Below are positions 1-6,671 of a stretch of 16,195 nucleotides of DNA, in pieces; the stretch's first letter is position 1; each line of letters opens with the position of its first letter. This DNA comes from an uncultured Campylobacter sp. GTDB taxonomy: Bacteria; Campylobacterota; Campylobacteria; Campylobacterales; Campylobacteraceae. A program made the position numbers and the translations under genes. The notes beneath the pieces were generated by a model. It had not been told where the DNA came from and did not search any database. It saw nothing but the letters and a program-made list of their open reading frames with translations. Location: positions 1 through 16,195 of the forward strand of contig NZ_CALIBB010000023.1 of assembly GCF_938045595.1 (NCBI RefSeq). The letters run 5' to 3'.

Positions 1-42
1 TAAACTAAAAATTTCATTATCGAATTTTTCTAAATTTGACAT
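1..42 (-). CDS. glyA: Serine hydroxymethyltransferase, N-terminal 14 codons (partial)
   Basis: Read on the minus strand, an ATG at 42-40 opens a frame that runs to the window edge: MSNLEKFDNEIFSL. This resembles the N-terminus of epsilonproteobacterial GlyA, the PLP enzyme that converts serine and tetrahydrofolate to glycine and methylene-tetrahydrofolate. The ATG overlaps the lysS stop by one base (TAATG), and a GGAG-type ribosome binding site lies just upstream inside lysS, so translation is probably coupled. From memory, lysS-glyA is also the order in C. jejuni, which supports the call. Only 14 residues are visible, so the assignment rests on the N-terminal match plus synteny; no catalytic residues fall inside the window. 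Confidence 0.8.
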   Translation of the reverse strand, partial: MSNLEKFDNEIFSL

Positions 43-1538
43 TACTGCTCCTTATCTAAATTTAGCGGCCTCATCGCAGGAAACAAAATCACGTCGCGAA
101 TCGATTTTTTATTCAGTAAAATCATCGCCAAGCGGTCGATGCCGAGCCCCCAGCCGGTAGTCGGCGGCATCGCGTAGCTAAGCGCGCGGACGTAATCCTC
201 GTCCATCTCGTGAGCTTCGTCGTCGCCCGCGTTTTTAGCGTCGATTTGCGCCTTAAATCTAGCGTATTGATCGAGCGGATCGTTCAGCTCGTTAAAGGCG
301 TTTGCAAGCTCCTTGCCCGCGATGTAGAGCTCAAATCTCTCGGCTATCTGCGGATTTTCGTCGCTTCTGCGCGAAAGCGGGCTGATCGAGATCGGAAAAT
401 CCACGATGAAAGTCGGATTTATGAGCTTAACTTCTACGTAATTATCAAAAAGTTCGCTCTGCAGGTGGCCGAGATCGAGCTTTTCATTGACTTCAAATTT
501 ATCTTCTTTGAGCTTTGCGATGATCTTTTCGCGATCATTTATGATCTGCGGCTCGATGCCGCCTATCTGCGTAAGCGCGTCGAGATACTTTATGCGAGCA
601 AAAGGTTTTGAAAAATCAATCTCGCGCTCATCGTAGGTTAAAATTTCGCCTAGCCCGAGCCTCTTAAACAGCGCTTTAAATAGCTCCTCGGTTAGGTTCA
701 TCGCGTCGTTATAATCATGCCACGCCCAGTAGAATTCTATGCTGGTAAACTCTGGATTGTGCGTCAGATCCATACCCTCGTTGCGGAAGTTTCGGTTGAT
801 CTCAAAGACCGCCTCCATGCCGCCTACGACGAGGCGCTTAAGATACAGCTCCGGTGCGATACGCAGATAACGATCGACGTCGAGGGCGTTGTGGTGCGTG
901 ATAAATGGCTTAGCGTTCGCGCCGCCCGCGATTGGGTGCATCATCGGCGTTTCGACCTCTAAAAATCCGCGCTTTTCAAAAAATCTACGGATCTCGCTAA
1001 CGATGATCGAGCGCTTGATAAAATCCTCGCGAATCTCGGGGTTCATTATCATATCGAGGTATCTTTGGCGGTAGCGCATCTCGATATCTACAAGGCCGTG
1101 AAATTTCTCCGGAAGCGGGCAGATCGCTTTGGATGCGAGCGTTATTTTGCTGGCATGGATCGAAAACTCGCCCGTTTGGGTGACGAAAGCGTATCCGCGC
1201 ACCAAAATTATATCGCCCACTTCGAGATTTTTCTTAAATTTAGCGTAATCCTCCTCGCCGATGCTATCGCGAGAGTAATAAATTTGAATATTGCCGCTTT
1301 GATCTTCTATGTTTGCGAAGGTGGATTTGCCCGCGACGCGCTTTAGTTTTAACCTTCCGGCAAGGCTCACCTCCTCGCTCGCTTTTTTATCCTCGGTATC
1401 TTTTATGTAGCCGAATTTCTCTTTAAACTCGGCTATGCTCATATCTTTTTTTAGAAAGTGCGGATAGGGATTAGCCCCTAAATTCCGAAGTTCCGACGCC
1501 TTGTCTATCCTTTGATTTTCTAGCTGGGAGTCGAACAA
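42..1538 (-). CDS. lysS: Lysyl-tRNA synthetase (class II)
   Basis: Class II lysyl-tRNA synthetase of 498 residues, which charges tRNA-Lys in the cytoplasm. An N-terminal OB-fold anticodon-binding domain (about residues 58-136) precedes the catalytic core. The core carries class II motif 2 (FRNEG, 251-255) and motif 3 (GWGLGIDRL, 462-470); the length is normal for bacterial LysS. I place the start at the TTG at 1538-1536 (peptide MFDSQLENQR). It sits four bases after AAGGAAG, matches the family N-terminus, and falls one base after the fur stop. An ATG at 1577 gives 13 extra residues, but these lie inside the fur coding sequence and look unrelated to LysS. The gene is fifth in the gatC-pilT-cvpA-fur-lysS-glyA chain and overlaps glyA by one base, so all are probably co-transcribed. 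Confidence 0.96.
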   Translation of the reverse strand: MFDSQLENQRIDKASELRNLGANPYPHFLKKDMSIAEFKEKFGYIKDTEDKKASEEVSLAGRLKLKRVAGKSTFANIEDQSGNIQIYYSRDSIGEEDYAKFKKNLEVGDIILVRGYAFVTQTGEFSIHASKITLASKAICPLPEKFHGLVDIEMRYRQRYLDMIMNPEIREDFIKRSIIVSEIRRFFEKRGFLEVETPMMHPIAGGANAKPFITHHNALDVDRYLRIAPELYLKRLVVGGMEAVFEINRNFRNEGMDLTHNPEFTSIEFYWAWHDYNDAMNLTEELFKALFKRLGLGEILTYDEREIDFSKPFARIKYLDALTQIGGIEPQIINDREKIIAKLKEDKFEVNEKLDLGHLQSELFDNYVEVKLINPTFIVDFPISISPLSRRSDENPQIAERFELYIAGKELANAFNELNDPLDQYARFKAQIDAKNAGDDEAHEMDEDYVRALSYAMPPTTGWGLGIDRLAMILLNKKSIRDVILFPAMRPLNLDKEQ

Positions 1539-1539
1539 T

Positions 1540-2007
1540 CTACTTCCTTTTTGCGGCGCATTCCGGGCAAATTCCATACAGCTGCATCATATGTCCGGTA
1601 AGCGTAAAACCGTGCTCTTTGGCGACGGCAAGCTGTTTGCGCTCGATAGTCGCGTCTTGAAATTCTATGATCTTATTGCAGCTTTTGCAGATTAGATGGT
1701 CGTGGTGAGGTTTATTTGCAAGCTCAAATTTTTTGCCCTGCGCGCCGAATGAGATCGACGTAGCCATCCCCGAATCCTCGAGTAAATTTAGGGTGCGATA
1801 CACCGTCGCTATGCCTACGTTTAGCTCGGGAAATTTCGCCTTGATCTCGTTATGAAGCGCCTCGGGCGTGAAGTGCTTGTTGTTGTTATAAAGCGTACGG
1901 AGCAAAACCTCGCGCTGCTTGGTATATTTTAGACCGCTAGCGGCAAGCGCCTTTTTAAACTCAACAATTAGAGCGTCAAACTCTAAATTTTCAATTTTTG
2001 CATTCAT
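1540..2007 (-). CDS. fur: Ferric uptake regulator Fur
   Basis: Metal-dependent repressor of iron uptake, 155 residues, close to the family norm. The N-terminal winged helix (about residues 22-85) includes the segment IATVYRTLNLLEDSG (66-80), typical of the Fur DNA-recognition region. The dimerisation domain has the HHDH motif (101-104) and two CXXC pairs, CKSC (107-110) and CPEC (147-150), which form the structural zinc site in this family. The start is the ATG at 2007, overlapping the cvpA stop (ATGA); AAAGGA lies upstream. It has no visible promoter of its own; expression probably comes from the promoter ahead of gatC. In C. jejuni, fur is known to be transcribed from promoters upstream of gatC and of the cvpA-like gene. 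PerR is the main alternative, but the double CXXC plus the lysS neighbour favour Fur. Confidence 0.93.
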   Translation of the reverse strand: MNAKIENLEFDALIVEFKKALAASGLKYTKQREVLLRTLYNNNKHFTPEALHNEIKAKFPELNVGIATVYRTLNLLEDSGMATSISFGAQGKKFELANKPHHDHLICKSCNKIIEFQDATIERKQLAVAKEHGFTLTGHMMQLYGICPECAAKRK

Positions 2008-2681
2008 AATTTTGTCCTTTCTGTAGAATTTACTTCTGAACTGGCGTTAAAATCGCTAGGTTCAGTGCTTTGATTTTGATCCGAGTTCATACGGGCGGTA
2101 GAATTTTGATCTTTTAAGAGTTTATTATCCATCTTAGAACCGATAGAATCCAAGCTTTGTTTGATCTTCGGATCGTCTTTGAGATTTAAAATCCAATTTC
2201 CTATTTTTAAAAAAATCGGCGCAGTTTTGCTGCTTTCAAAATACCTTTTGGTCTGTTCGTTCATCGACATAGGACCGCTTGCAAGCGTAACGATAACGGC
2301 AAAAATCAAGAAAATTTTACTTACACTAAACACGAAACCGCCGATCTTATCGACAAATCCGAGTCCGCTCCATTTAAAGAATTTTGAAATGATTTCGCCT
2401 ATAATCAGACACGAGATCCATACGCCAAAAAGCACAGCGATAAAGCCGATGAGAACCTGCGTCGTATCGCCCGAAAGCACGCCGTTTGCATTCTGTAAAG
2501 CTGGAATTTTTGCTGCAATCCACTCGCCCGCCATAGTTTTATAACGCATCGCGGCAAAAAGACCGCCGATGAGACCCAAAATTCCAAAGATTTCTTTTAC
2601 GATGCCATTAGTGATACCGCGCAATCCGAAGAGCACTACGAGTACCAAACAGCCGACGTCGAACCAATTAATACCTTCCAT
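2004..2681 (-). CDS. cvpA: CvpA family inner-membrane protein
   Basis: Membrane protein of 225 residues from the ATG at 2681; a TTG at 2684 would add one residue. Four hydrophobic segments are visible at about 8-24, 30-46, 74-96 and 110-135. The spacing of Asp, Gly and Glu in the first two (FDVG ... GITNGIVKE ... GLIGG) and the later FVDKIGGFVFS are typical of CvpA proteins. The family is linked to colicin V production in E. coli and to envelope stress resistance elsewhere, but its biochemical role is unknown. The tail after residue 140 is polar, rich in Asn, Ser, Asp and Gln, and looks disordered; it is the least conserved part. The gene overlaps pilT by one base (TGATG) and fur by four (ATGA), so translation is likely coupled. 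A CvpA gene just before fur is also, from memory, the C. jejuni arrangement. Confidence 0.87.
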   Translation of the reverse strand: MEGINWFDVGCLVLVVLFGLRGITNGIVKEIFGILGLIGGLFAAMRYKTMAGEWIAAKIPALQNANGVLSGDTTQVLIGFIAVLFGVWISCLIIGEIISKFFKWSGLGFVDKIGGFVFSVSKIFLIFAVIVTLASGPMSMNEQTKRYFESSKTAPIFLKIGNWILNLKDDPKIKQSLDSIGSKMDNKLLKDQNSTARMNSDQNQSTEPSDFNASSEVNSTERTKL

Positions 2682-3763
2682 CAAGCACCCACCACGCCTA
2701 TTAGCTCTTGTAGGTTAGTCGAGTACCTAAACGCCGTATCTTTTGAAATTTGATTTGCACGGATCGCTTTAACCATCGCTTGAGTTTGAGTTATCATACC
2801 GGTAGATTGCTGATTTAGCTGCATTTGAGAGTAAATTTGATGCACCTTGTTTTCGCGGATTAGATTCGCTACGGCATTGTTATTGAGCAAAATTTCATGG
2901 ATCGCGATACGTCCGCCGCCAAGCTTTGGCAAAAGTGATTGCGAAATGACCGCGGTAAGTGACACGGAGAGCATATTTCGCACTTGGAGCTGCTCGCCGC
3001 CATCAAAGCTATCGATAATACGGTTGATCGTCTGCATTGCGGAGTTGGTGTGCAGCGTACCAAATACCAAGTGACCGGTTTCAGCCGCGGTAATAGCAAT
3101 CGAGATAGTCTCTCTATCACGCATCTCGCCAACTAGGATGATGTCTGGGTCCTCACGCAAGGCAAATTTTAACGCATTAGCGTAGGAATGGGTATCAGTG
3201 CCGATATTTCTGTGAGAAAAAAGCGCTTTTTTATTGGTATGGACAAACTCGACCGGATCTTCAACGGTGATGATGTGCTTGCGCTCTTTTTCGTTGATCT
3301 CGTTTAGCATCGCGGCAAGAGTAGTTGATTTACCACTACCGGTAGGTCCGGTAACCAAAATCATGCCTTTTTCGTGCTTGACTACCTCTTTAAAAATCGT
3401 AGGGGCTTTTAAATCGTCCAGGCTAGGAATATCGATAGGAATAATACGAAATGCGGCAGCCAAATCACCGTTCATAGTGTAGTAGTAGTTACCACGGAAG
3501 CGTCCGATATTAGGAAGCTCGATCGCAAAGTCGAGCTCTTTATTTTCCTCGAGCGCACTTTTTTGCGCATCGGTAATGAGCGCGTAGCAGATATACTCGA
3601 TATCCGTGCCCTTAAGCGGATCCATGGCAAGTGGGCGCAATGTTCCGTCGATACGTATTTGAGGCGCCGAGCGCGAAACTAAGTGAAGGTCGCTCGCTTT
3701 GTTAAAAACGACGGTTTTTAGTAGGGTTTCGATATCTACTAAATTTCTTTGAACTTCTTCCAT
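2681..3763 (-). CDS. pilT: PilT-type twitching/retraction ATPase
   Basis: Hexameric secretion-superfamily ATPase of 360 residues, expected to work at the cytoplasmic face of the inner membrane. Visible motifs in order: Walker A GPTGSGKST (139-147), Asp box ITVEDPVEF (165-173), Walker B DIILVGEMRD (207-216) and His box GHLVFGTLHTNSA (230-242). The late segment AVANLIRE (297-304) matches the AIRNLIRE signature that separates PilT retraction motors from PilB/GspE extension motors. Length is typical of PilT. The start ATG has AAAGGAA upstream and lies 10 bp after gatC. Oddly, no pilin, PilB, PilC or secretin gene is adjacent, and the gene sits between translation genes and fur. From memory, C. 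jejuni has no gene at this spot. Its partner machinery must be elsewhere, or it has a non-pilus role. Confidence 0.92.
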   Translation of the reverse strand: MEEVQRNLVDIETLLKTVVFNKASDLHLVSRSAPQIRIDGTLRPLAMDPLKGTDIEYICYALITDAQKSALEENKELDFAIELPNIGRFRGNYYYTMNGDLAAAFRIIPIDIPSLDDLKAPTIFKEVVKHEKGMILVTGPTGSGKSTTLAAMLNEINEKERKHIITVEDPVEFVHTNKKALFSHRNIGTDTHSYANALKFALREDPDIILVGEMRDRETISIAITAAETGHLVFGTLHTNSAMQTINRIIDSFDGGEQLQVRNMLSVSLTAVISQSLLPKLGGGRIAIHEILLNNNAVANLIRENKVHQIYSQMQLNQQSTGMITQTQAMVKAIRANQISKDTAFRYSTNLQELIGVVGA

Positions 3764-3773
3764 AAAATTCCTT

Positions 3774-4061
3774 TCAATCGATGATTTTCGGTACTACGAA
3801 GTAGCCGCCTTCGGACTGCGGAGCATGCTTTAAGACGCTTTCTGCGACGTCGCTTTTGCGTGGAATATCTTTGCGAAACGGAGTACCGCCTTTTAGCGTA
3901 GTGATAGTCGCCTCGCCACTTTGTAAATCCAGCTCATTTAGAATTTCTACAAAATCTACAATATTATTTAATTGCCCTTTAAATTCTTCTCGCTTAGCAT
4001 CTGGAATTTTAAGAGCAGATAGCCTTTCCAGCTTGCTTAGCAAGGCATCGTCTATTATCAT
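3774..4061 (-). CDS. gatC: Asp/Glu-tRNA amidotransferase subunit C
   Basis: Small subunit (95 residues) of GatCAB, the amidotransferase that turns Glu-tRNA-Gln and Asp-tRNA-Asn into the correctly charged species. GatC is the extended chain that stabilises the GatA-GatB pair. The sequence shows the expected N-terminal helices (LLSKLERLSALKIP, then FKGQLNNIVDFVEILNELD) and the late LKGGTPFRKDIP and YFVVPKIID segments typical of GatC. The start ATG at 4061 has AAGGAAAG upstream and a good -10 box about 28 bp before it, making this the first gene of the operon. gatA and gatB are not in the window; separate location is common in Campylobacterota. Confidence 0.92.
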   Translation of the reverse strand: MIIDDALLSKLERLSALKIPDAKREEFKGQLNNIVDFVEILNELDLQSGEATITTLKGGTPFRKDIPRKSDVAESVLKHAPQSEGGYFVVPKIID

Positions 4062-4088
4062 AACTTTCCTTTTTCTGATAAATGCGAC

Positions 4089-4094
4089 ATTATA
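4089..4094 (-). promoter_or_regulatory. Promoter -10 box for the gatC-pilT-cvpA-fur-lysS-glyA operon
   Basis: On the minus strand the sequence reads TTTATGATATAATGTCGC, with a perfect TATAAT about 28 bp upstream of the gatC ATG. An AT-rich run (AAAGAATTTTTATG) precedes it. Campylobacter sigma-70 promoters typically have a strong -10 box, often extended, and a poorly conserved -35, so no -35 is expected. The implied leader is about 20 nt, holding AAGGAAAG. It is the only clear promoter I see ahead of fur. Confidence 0.65.
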
Positions 4095-4139
4095 TCATAA
4101 AAATTCTTTATCTTAGGCGGTATTTAAAATTTTTTATGC

Positions 4140-4145
4140 TACAAT
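4140..4145 (+). promoter_or_regulatory. Promoter -10 box for the 4178-7279 operon
   Basis: A plus-strand TACAAT preceded by a T-run and TATGC (TTTTTTATGCTACAAT) fits the Campylobacter -10 pattern. It lies about 32 bp upstream of the TTG start at 4178, giving a leader of about 25 nt that contains AAAGGA. It diverges from the gatC promoter within the same 116-bp spacer, with the two -10 boxes about 50 bp apart. Confidence 0.55.
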
Positions 4146-4177
4146 TACGCCGATTTTCTCAAATAAAGGACTAAATT

Positions 4178-4729
4178 TTGGCTTTAAAAGACGACATCGA
4201 AGGCGTGAAAAAAGAGATTGGCACAGAAGAGCAGTTTCTAGAAAGCGTCATAAAAAGTGAAATTTTCGTAAAAAAATACAAAAAGCCGCTGATATTTTTG
4301 GCTGCGGTTTTGATCGTAGCATTTATCGGATATTACGCAAATGAATTTCTAAGCGATCGCCGCATAGCAAGTGCTAATGCGATCTATGACGAGCTGCTTA
4401 ACAAGCGCGATGACGCTAAGCTAGCCGAGCTTAAGCAAAAAGATATAAATCTATACGCTCTTTATATTTTGCAAAACGGCTCTGCAGACGAGCGAGCGGC
4501 GCTAGAAAATACCCAAGGCATCGATGTTATGCTAAAAGAGATAATAAATCTACAAAACGGCAAGCAAGGCGGAGTGCTACTCGCCGATTACGATTCTTTG
4601 CTCAAAGGCTACGACCTGCTAAAAGAAGGTAAAATCGAGCAAGCTCACGCAGAGCTAGATAAAATTCCACTCAACTCGCCAGTTCGTCAAATCGCACTTG
4701 CTTTGAAACACTATGGAGGCAATAAATAA
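4178..4729 (+). CDS. YfgM-like single-pass membrane protein
   Basis: Protein of 183 residues with a cytoplasmic-looking charged N-terminus (1-36), one transmembrane helix at about 37-54 (KPLIFLAAVLIVAFIGYYA), and a helical exterior domain. That domain has TPR-like character: LLKGYDLLKEGKIEQAHAEL (141-160) resembles a TPR helix pair. This layout matches the YfgM/TPR_21 family, whose E. coli member is an inner-membrane protein associated with SecYEG and periplasmic chaperones. It starts at a TTG at 4178 with AAAGGA seven bases upstream; no in-frame ATG fits the N-terminus. The next gene encodes a lipoprotein and overlaps by one base (TAATG), like the yfgM-bamB order in E. coli. The family call is inference from topology and context; I would keep the name descriptive. 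From memory it corresponds to C. jejuni Cj0397c. Confidence 0.72.
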   Translation: MALKDDIEGVKKEIGTEEQFLESVIKSEIFVKKYKKPLIFLAAVLIVAFIGYYANEFLSDRRIASANAIYDELLNKRDDAKLAELKQKDINLYALYILQNGSADERAALENTQGIDVMLKEIINLQNGKQGGVLLADYDSLLKGYDLLKEGKIEQAHAELDKIPLNSPVRQIALALKHYGGNK

Positions 4730-5742
4730 TGAAAAAAACGCTGATATTTACGCTTTTACTATCGTTTTTATTTTTAGGCTGCTCGACGAAGCGCCAGTAT
4801 TTCGAACCTAGCGACGAAAACATCACAGGCGATATGAAATTTAACGGCTCGCTGCCGTCGGAAATCGTAGCGGTTAGTAAAGATGGTGCTACGCTAAAAG
4901 ACGGCGAAGTCATCTCTAAAAACGGATTGGTGAAAAATTTCAAAGTCCTAAAAAGTGAGAAATTTTTAGGTGAATATGATGGAAATTTCGTCGTAACTGA
5001 CATCAATGGCACGCTTAAAGTGGTTAGTGGCACAGGCGCCGTAAAATTTGAAAAAGCCCTCGGCAGACAAGCGCTCAGTGCAAATATACGCGGCGATGAT
5101 TTGGCTTTAGTGATGAGCGATGATTCGATCATGCTTATCAAGCTAAGCTCTGGCGCAGTGGTACTCGATCATAAAGTAGGCGATGCATTCGCAATCGATT
5201 CGCGCGTAGCGTCACCAATATTTATCAACCAACTTATCGCTTATCCTGCGTTAGACGGACTAGTCAGCATCGCAGAAAACGTAGGCGGGCGCTCGGCACG
5301 CGATTTCGTCGTGAGCAACCAGCCGTTTTTTAACAACATTATCGCCTTAGAAAACAAGGGCGATAACCTTTATGCCGTAACTGCCACTAGGCTAATGCTG
5401 GTAAGTCCTGCGGGCAATAAAAATCATAACGTAGACATCAAAGACGTGATTTTTAGCGGCGATAGAATTTATCTTTTCTTAAAAGACGGCAGAGTCGAGC
5501 TACTAGATCGCGGGCTAAATTTGATCAAATCGCGCAAATTTACCTTCGCGCAGTTTAGTGGCGCACTACTTAGCGGCGGCTATTTGTATATCATCGAGCG
5601 CAACGGCTACGTCATCCGCACCGACGAAAATTTAGAAGGCCAGGCGATCTACGAGCTAAATGGCGAGTTCGATGATAAGTCCTTTATCGCGGGCGCGTCC
5701 TTTTACTACGACGATAAAATTTTAAATTTTGATGCTAGATAA
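4729..5742 (+). CDS. Lipoprotein, possible beta-propeller (BamB-like)
   Basis: Exported lipoprotein of 337 residues. The signal peptide is basic (MKK), then hydrophobic to a lipobox ending FLGC, with the lipidated Cys at residue 18. The mature part is mostly beta, with repeated short hydrophobic strands followed by Gly-Asp or Asp-Gly turns: GDDLALVMSDDSIMLIKL (123-140), GDNLYAVTATRLMLVSP (211-227), GDRIYLFLKDGRVELLD (244-260), GGYLYIIERNGYVIRTD (283-299). Such repeats suggest a propeller like BamB, the outer-membrane assembly lipoprotein, although sequence likeness is weak. A GGAGG lies nine bases before the ATG, inside the upstream gene. The YfgM-like gene before it supports a BamB-type role. 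No enzyme motif is visible. From memory it corresponds to C. jejuni Cj0396c, annotated as a putative lipoprotein. Confidence 0.8.
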   Translation: MKKTLIFTLLLSFLFLGCSTKRQYFEPSDENITGDMKFNGSLPSEIVAVSKDGATLKDGEVISKNGLVKNFKVLKSEKFLGEYDGNFVVTDINGTLKVVSGTGAVKFEKALGRQALSANIRGDDLALVMSDDSIMLIKLSSGAVVLDHKVGDAFAIDSRVASPIFINQLIAYPALDGLVSIAENVGGRSARDFVVSNQPFFNNIIALENKGDNLYAVTATRLMLVSPAGNKNHNVDIKDVIFSGDRIYLFLKDGRVELLDRGLNLIKSRKFTFAQFSGALLSGGYLYIIERNGYVIRTDENLEGQAIYELNGEFDDKSFIAGASFYYDDKILNFDAR

Positions 5743-6064
5743 AATTTCAAAACTTTGCGTTCGCGAAGGGCTCCTGCTTCAAAAATTTCAAACGCTGGAT
5801 ATCGCGAGTTTCACGCGCTCGCGCTCATACGGCGCGTATTTCGGCGTAGATCTGAAAAGCTACAACGTCCTTTTGTTTATGCGCGACGCAAAATCTCGCT
5901 TTGTAATGCGCGACGCGGAATTTCTGCTCTCGCTCGCAAGCGATATTAGCGCAAGCCTAGGCAAGGTCGTGAAAAAGCGCGTGCTGTTTTACAACTCGCA
6001 AATGTGCTCTAAAAGCGCGAAATTTTTAAAAGAAAACGGATTTAGCCTCTATGCTTTTGTGTGA
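5732..6064 (+). CDS. Conserved small protein of unknown function
   Basis: I do not recognise a family. The product is 110 residues from the ATG at 5732; a TTG three bases earlier would add one residue. It is soluble-looking, with no signal peptide or membrane segment. The pattern is alpha/beta: a helix at the N-terminus (LDKISKLCVREGLLLQKF), strands around YGAYFGVDLKSYNVLLFM, a helical middle (RDAEFLLSLASDIS), then KKRVLFYN and a final helix ending in SLYAFV. Two Cys residues are present, neither in a metal motif. It overlaps the lipoprotein gene by 11 bp and coaX by 14 bp, so it is almost certainly co-translated with them. From memory a gene of similar size (Cj0395c) sits at this position in C. 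jejuni, which argues it is real. Confidence 0.72.
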   Translation: MLDKISKLCVREGLLLQKFQTLDIASFTRSRSYGAYFGVDLKSYNVLLFMRDAKSRFVMRDAEFLLSLASDISASLGKVVKKRVLFYNSQMCSKSAKFLKENGFSLYAFV

Positions 6065-6671
6065 CATAGGAAATTCCAGGGTTAAATTTTATAAAGGCGG
6101 CGTAACGCAAAGTATGCCCGTAGCGGAGTTTATGCGGTATGAGCCGAAGGAGCGAATTTTTTTCATTAGCGTAAACGAAAGCGTGAAAAAAAAACTGAAA
6201 AACCCTCTATTTGTCGATCTCGCGCCGCACTTTGAGCTAAAAACCGCCTACCGCGGGCTTGGGATCGACCGCATAGCGGCGTGTTCGGCCGTAAACACCG
6301 GCGTCGTCGTCGATGCTGGCAGCGCAATCACCGTGGATTTGATGTTTAAAAGCTCACACCTAGGCGGATTCATAATGCCTGGTATCGGCACGCTTTTAAA
6401 GTCGTTCGCGAGCATCGCGCCCGTGCTGGATGTTACGCTTTCAACCAATATCGATCTGGACCCGCTACCGCAAAAGACCATAAATGCCGTAAACTACGGG
6501 ATTTTAAAGCCTATCGTGCTTACGATCGAAAACATCGCGGGCAATAATAAAATTTACTTCACTGGCGGTGACGGAGCCTATCTGATGCGGTATTTTCGCA
6601 ACTCGATCTATGAAAAGGATCTGATCTTTAAATCGATGGTGAGCTTGATCGCAAAAAAGGAGCTCGCATGA
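6051..6671 (+). CDS. coaX: Type III pantothenate kinase
   Basis: CoaX phosphorylates pantothenate, the first step of coenzyme A synthesis; type III enzymes belong to the ASKHA kinase fold and need a monovalent cation. The 206-residue product has the N-terminal phosphate-binding segment CDIGNSRVKF (4-13), the GIDRIAAC motif (71-78), the DAGSAITVD segment (88-96, second phosphate motif), LGGFIMPGI (104-112) and a late TGGDG (171-175). Length is typical of the short epsilonproteobacterial enzymes. The start ATG lies inside the preceding gene, 14 bp before that gene's stop, and the stop overlaps hisG (ATGA). CoaX proteins were formerly annotated as Baf family transcriptional activators; the kinase role is the better supported one. 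Confidence 0.9.
   Translation: MLLCDIGNSRVKFYKGGVTQSMPVAEFMRYEPKERIFFISVNESVKKKLKNPLFVDLAPHFELKTAYRGLGIDRIAACSAVNTGVVVDAGSAITVDLMFKSSHLGGFIMPGIGTLLKSFASIAPVLDVTLSTNIDLDPLPQKTINAVNYGILKPIVLTIENIAGNNKIYFTGGDGAYLMRYFRNSIYEKDLIFKSMVSLIAKKELA

Noticed and set aside
210..1346. Several plus-strand open frames opposite lysS
   Set aside because: Antisense to a well-supported conserved gene, with no domain or ribosome binding site; shadows of codon bias.
42..1577. Longer lysS reading frame starting at an ATG at 1577
   Set aside because: The extra 13 residues lie inside fur and are unlike LysS; the TTG at 1538 has a good ribosome binding site and matches the family N-terminus.
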